From: Paenibacillus sp. FSL H8-0332
Lineage (GTDB): Bacteria > Bacillota > Bacilli > Paenibacillales > Paenibacillaceae
Reading direction: 5' to 3'
Length of the DNA stretch: 64,000 nucleotides
Assembly: GCF_037963835.1 (NCBI RefSeq)
Contig: NZ_CP150145.1
Location: 5,084,001 to 5,148,000, forward strand
Positions 60,767-64,000 of the stretch are shown in pieces. Below the pieces are notes generated by a model. The model saw only the letters and a program-made list of their open reading frames with translations. It searched no databases and had not been told where the DNA came from. Positions within the stretch are counted from its first letter, which is position 1; the number at the start of each line of letters is the position of its first letter. A program made the position numbers and the translations under genes.

Positions 60767-62518
60767 TCATAGCCGGTCTTCATCCATGATTCCGATCCTT
60801 ACGGTAACTTTGGTTCCAGTGCCTGGAATGCTGTCTATGCGCAGCCCGTGGTTCTGACCATAATGCAATTGAATCCTCTCCTGGATATTCCTTAATGCAT
60901 ATCCCTTAGGCTGCGTAACCGCAGGATCAAAGCCTACGCCGTCATCCTCGACTTCGAATACAAGCGTCTCTCCTTCGATACGTCCCCGAATGTAAATATT
61001 CCCTTGGCTCTCCTTCAGCTCGATCCCATGAAAAATCGCATTCTCCACCAGCGGCTGTAACAGGAGCTTAAGCATACGGATATGCTCAATTTCCGGTTCA
61101 AGCTCAATGGTCACCTCGAACTTTCCGTTATAGCGGATATTTTGAATCTCCAAGTAATTTTTCACCTGGTCGATCTCATTACGGACAGTGGTAATGTAGT
61201 CCCCATTATTCAAGCTTAACTTAAACATGTTAGACAGCGACATGACCATTTTCGAGATGTTTTTGGCACTGATTCGTTCAGCCATCAGATAGATGGAATT
61301 CAGCGTATTGTACAGAAAGTGAGGGTTGATTTGACTTTGCAGCGCGTGCAGCTCTGCTTCCCGCTCCTTCAGCCTGGCTTCTATTAATTTGTCCGATAAT
61401 TCAGAGTTGGTGCGGAAGGTCCTTAAGAACTGATTGCCTATTTTCCCGATTTCATCTTCCTCCTGAAAGAGGATTCCTTCGATCCTCTCCCGTTTGGCAG
61501 CCTTTCTGGCAACGGAGGAGAGTAAAGTCAATTGCTTCGTGATACGCTTCGAGATTAAATACGAACCATAGGCAGCCAGCAGGAAAGCCACCATTGTCAG
61601 TGTTAGCGTAATATTACGTATCCAGACAATTTCCGAGTTGATATTAGAATACGGGATCATGCTGACCACTTTCCACTGGGTTACCGGATTAGTATCGAAG
61701 GTGATGACATACCGCTCTCCGCCCATCGTCTCGATGCGGGTGCCCCGTTCAGGCAAGCCGTAGAGCAGATCCATTTCTTTGGGAGGAAGCTGCTTCAGGT
61801 CGGCAGTGCGGGAGTTATAATAAATGACTTTATTTTGCTCCAGGATCATCAGATTCCCGTTTTCCGCATTGGAAATATTTCGAAACATTTCATCGAAGAC
61901 CCGCCTGTCGATTGAAATAATTAACATGCCGATCGGTTCGAGCGTCTCCAGGTTGTTTAACTGTTTACCATACAGCAGCAGGTTCGGAGTATCCTTGACA
62001 AGCCGGACTTCATCGCTGTTCAGCCACAAGCCCCGCCCGCCCATCCCTTCCACCTGTTGATACCATTTCGTCCGTGAGACCGCCTGATAGATATTGTCGT
62101 ACGTTAACCTGTCCCATTGGTTTGTGGTAATCAGTTCCCTTTGCCCGCTGCCCACGTAAACGTAACGTATATAGGATTTGTTGTTGGTAATATTGACGAT
62201 CAGACTGCGGGTCGCATTTTGAAGGTCATAGATCTCCTTGAAATCATTCTTGCTATAGGCAAGGAAATTCTGAACGTCACGGGAGGACAACATCAGCTTA
62301 GAGATCGCCTCCACATCGTTCACGAACGTCTGGATATTCCAATTGATGGAGCCCAGCAGATTGGAGGTGGTGTCGGACATCTTGTTTTCGATCACTTTGC
62401 TTAAATAGACGAAGGTTAAGGAAGCAATCAGCACAAGCGGCAGCAAGGAACAGGCGATGGACAGTATAATGATTTTGCTGCGGATGCTGATCGACAGGAA
62501 CAGCCGGTGTATTTTCAT
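60767..62518 (-). CDS. YesM-family sensor histidine kinase, second set
   Basis: A 583-residue kinase. ATG 62518 lies directly after GGGGGATCTC; an upstream in-frame Met is less suitable. Helix 1 (IIILSIACSLLPLVLIASLT) is near residues 17-36; an outer dCache-like sensor follows to about 290, and helix 2 (NITLTLTMVAFLLAAYGSYL) near 300. The H box is LQSQINPHFLYNTLNSIYLM; the ATPase boxes are LLQPLVENAIFHGIEL and VEDDGVGFDP. Partner of the regulator at 59183. Confidence 0.94.
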   Translation of the reverse strand: MKIHRLFLSISIRSKIIILSIACSLLPLVLIASLTFVYLSKVIENKMSDTTSNLLGSINWNIQTFVNDVEAISKLMLSSRDVQNFLAYSKNDFKEIYDLQNATRSLIVNITNNKSYIRYVYVGSGQRELITTNQWDRLTYDNIYQAVSRTKWYQQVEGMGGRGLWLNSDEVRLVKDTPNLLLYGKQLNNLETLEPIGMLIISIDRRVFDEMFRNISNAENGNLMILEQNKVIYYNSRTADLKQLPPKEMDLLYGLPERGTRIETMGGERYVITFDTNPVTQWKVVSMIPYSNINSEIVWIRNITLTLTMVAFLLAAYGSYLISKRITKQLTLLSSVARKAAKRERIEGILFQEEDEIGKIGNQFLRTFRTNSELSDKLIEARLKEREAELHALQSQINPHFLYNTLNSIYLMAERISAKNISKMVMSLSNMFKLSLNNGDYITTVRNEIDQVKNYLEIQNIRYNGKFEVTIELEPEIEHIRMLKLLLQPLVENAIFHGIELKESQGNIYIRGRIEGETLVFEVEDDGVGFDPAVTQPKGYALRNIQERIQLHYGQNHGLRIDSIPGTGTKVTVRIGIMDEDRL

Positions 62519-62590
62519 GAGATCCCCCTGACCCTGCAAAGTTGCAGCCTGGTACTTTCAGTATACCCTCTGGCCAAGGGATGCGGGAGA

Positions 62591-63427
62591 TCAACCTTTC
62601 GTTGCTCCTGCCGTCATGCCGGAAATAACACTCTTGTTGAACATGAAGTAGACCACCATCGTCGGAATGGTCGTGATGCTAATGGCCGCAAAGGTCGCTC
62701 CCCAATCCGTCAAACCGTACTGCCCGATATAATCCATTAAGCCAACTGGGATGGTCCGTGATTTCAGATCATGAATAAACGTATTGGCGAATATAAATTC
62801 ATTCCAGACAAATATCAGATTCATAACGACAACTGTGACGATCGTATTCCGGGATAGAGGGAAGATCATCCGCCAGAACACCTGGTACACACCGCAGCCA
62901 TCCATGACAGCGGCCTCCATGATCTCATTCGAAATGTATTTATAGAAGCTCACGAACAGATAAATCGAGATCGGCAGGGCAAAACCTACTTGGGGCAAAA
63001 TAAGAGAAGCGAGCGTATTGATAATTCCTATTTTGTTATAAAGAATGAACAGCGGGATGAGCACGACCTGAATCGGGATCATAATGCCGCACAGAAATAA
63101 GAACAGCACACTTTGACTCCATTTAAACGACATCTTCTCGATCACGAAAGCAGCCATGGCACTGAATAAGATCACAAGCACGATGGTCGTCACGGCGACT
63201 ATGATACTATTGGAAAAATAAGTCCCCAGGTTCCCTTTGCTCCACACATTGAAATAATTATCGAAGGTGTATTGGCTTGGCAGGCTGAGCGGATTATCCC
63301 CTGAGAAATCGTTAGGCCCCTTAAAACTGGAGATGAACACCCAAACCAGCGGATACACTTGAATGACAAGCAGCGCAAAGGAAACAACTAGAAGAACCGC
63401 CTTGGAATATCCAGAAATTTTCATCAT
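62591..63427 (-). CDS. Sugar ABC transporter permease, MalG/LacG type (second set)
   Basis: A 278-residue permease starting at ATG 63427, which shares one base with the stop of the upstream permease; AAGGAG lies just before. Six helices are visible, starting AVLLVVSFALLVIQVYPLVW. The EAA loop is ISNEIMEAAVMDGCGVYQVF, and the end reads ISGMTAGATKG. It pairs with the partial permease at the right edge. Confidence 0.93.
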   Translation of the reverse strand: MMKISGYSKAVLLVVSFALLVIQVYPLVWVFISSFKGPNDFSGDNPLSLPSQYTFDNYFNVWSKGNLGTYFSNSIIVAVTTIVLVILFSAMAAFVIEKMSFKWSQSVLFLFLCGIMIPIQVVLIPLFILYNKIGIINTLASLILPQVGFALPISIYLFVSFYKYISNEIMEAAVMDGCGVYQVFWRMIFPLSRNTIVTVVVMNLIFVWNEFIFANTFIHDLKSRTIPVGLMDYIGQYGLTDWGATFAAISITTIPTMVVYFMFNKSVISGMTAGATKG

Positions 63428-64000
63428 CAGGTCTCCTTACTGTCCATCATCCGTCTGATAAAGGCAACTGCAATGAGGCTTTCAATGACGATAAATACAG
63501 CCATCGCGCTGCCATAGCCGAAGTCCAGACTGGAGAATGCGGTTTTATACATATAGGTTGGCAATAATTCTGTTACGCGGCCAGGCCCCCCGTTCGTCAT
63601 GATATACGGGATGTCGAACCCTTTCAGCGCCCCTGTAGTCGCCATAATGATTGAGACCATCAGAACCGGCTTAATCAGCGGCATTTTGATCGAACGAAAC
63701 AGCTTCCACGAAGAAGCTCCATCCATTCTGGCCGCCTCCTCGATATCGGCAGGAATGGAAATTAACGCACTATACAGGATAATCATATAAAGACCGATAT
63801 AACGCCAGCCTTCGGGTACCGATACCGCAGTCAGAGCCCAATTGAGGTCGGACAGCCAAGGCTTGCTCCAGTCGCCAAGACCGATCTGCTGCAGGCAATA
63901 GTTCAGGATTCCGACCGGCTCGAACGAGTACACATTTTGGAACAACTGGGCTATCGCTACTGAGGTGATGATGGCAGGGGCAAAAAATAAGGTTTTGAAC
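63427..64000 (-). CDS. Sugar ABC transporter permease, MalF/LacF type, C-terminal part
   Basis: The gene enters from the right edge; 190 codons are visible and the N-terminus lies outside. The frame is continuous to the edge, with KTLFFAPAIITSVAIAQLFQ before NVYSFEPVG, so the gene does not start at an internal TTG near 63945. The EAA loop reads IPADIEEAARMDGASSWKLF. It is the channel partner of the 62591 permease; their sugar-binding protein is probably encoded to the right of the window. Confidence 0.9.
   Translation of the reverse strand, partial: FKTLFFAPAIITSVAIAQLFQNVYSFEPVGILNYCLQQIGLGDWSKPWLSDLNWALTAVSVPEGWRYIGLYMIILYSALISIPADIEEAARMDGASSWKLFRSIKMPLIKPVLMVSIIMATTGALKGFDIPYIMTNGGPGRVTELLPTYMYKTAFSSLDFGYGSAMAVFIVIESLIAVAFIRRMMDSKET

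Noticed and set aside
63427..63945. Complete 172-residue permease starting at an internal TTG
   Set aside because: The frame continues with permease-like sequence to the window edge, so this is the C-terminal part of a longer gene.

Overview
The window looks like a chromosomal segment of a spore-forming, Gram-positive soil bacterium, most probably Paenibacillus. The reasons are a GerA-type spore germination operon, lipoprotein signal peptides with lipoboxes, Lpl-type carbohydrate ABC transporters paired with YesM/YesN-type regulators, strong GGAGG ribosome binding sites with frequent GTG and TTG starts, and a wide set of plant-polysaccharide enzymes. No rRNA, tRNA, CRISPR array, prophage or intact insertion sequence was seen. 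Most genes lie on the minus strand. The assignment to genus is inference; gene family calls rest on motifs visible in the translations.

Left part (1-20.8 kb): plant polysaccharide use. A truncated secreted protein with CBM22-like modules (probably a xylanase start) sits at the left edge behind a promoter carrying CcpA (cre) boxes. Next comes an operon read right to left: lipoprotein sugar-binding protein, two permeases, a toroid-fold glycosidase-like protein and a GH95 enzyme. Upstream is a second unit with a ROK repressor, a ROK sugar kinase lacking the usual zinc motif, an MFS transporter and a membrane AraC sensor-regulator. After a GNAT acetyltransferase and a TetR regulator come a GH51 arabinofuranosidase and a GH5 enzyme, with a divergent AraC regulator. 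Intergenic DNA here holds two families of small palindromic repeats.

Middle part (20.8-37.7 kb): a macro-domain protein, a pair of ABC exporters, a DUF6809 protein, a badly broken exported-protein pseudogene, and a five-gene operon (PadR, DUF1700, DUF4097, ABC ATPase, FtsX-type permease) behind a 19-bp palindrome. A pair of small LSm-like proteins, the relic of an aldo/keto reductase, and a four-gene germinant receptor operon (order A-C-D-B) with a sigma-G-like promoter follow.

Right part (37.8-64 kb): a serine hydrolase with its two-component system; a Fur-boxed siderophore uptake operon whose first gene fuses an AraC regulator to a complete binding-lipoprotein including its signal peptide, and whose last gene is an MsbA-fold ABC exporter; then a long fructan/oligosaccharide region. 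The latter contains two transport-regulation sets (permeases, histidine kinase, AraC response regulator, binding protein) and a GH32 lipoprotein with an Ig-like tail. It ends in a 25-codon remnant of a fructokinase gene.

The most interesting item is the AraC-lipoprotein fusion at 46991-48958: the sequence supports either a membrane-tethered sensor-regulator or one reading frame making two proteins through an internal start. No wholly new multi-gene system was recognised.
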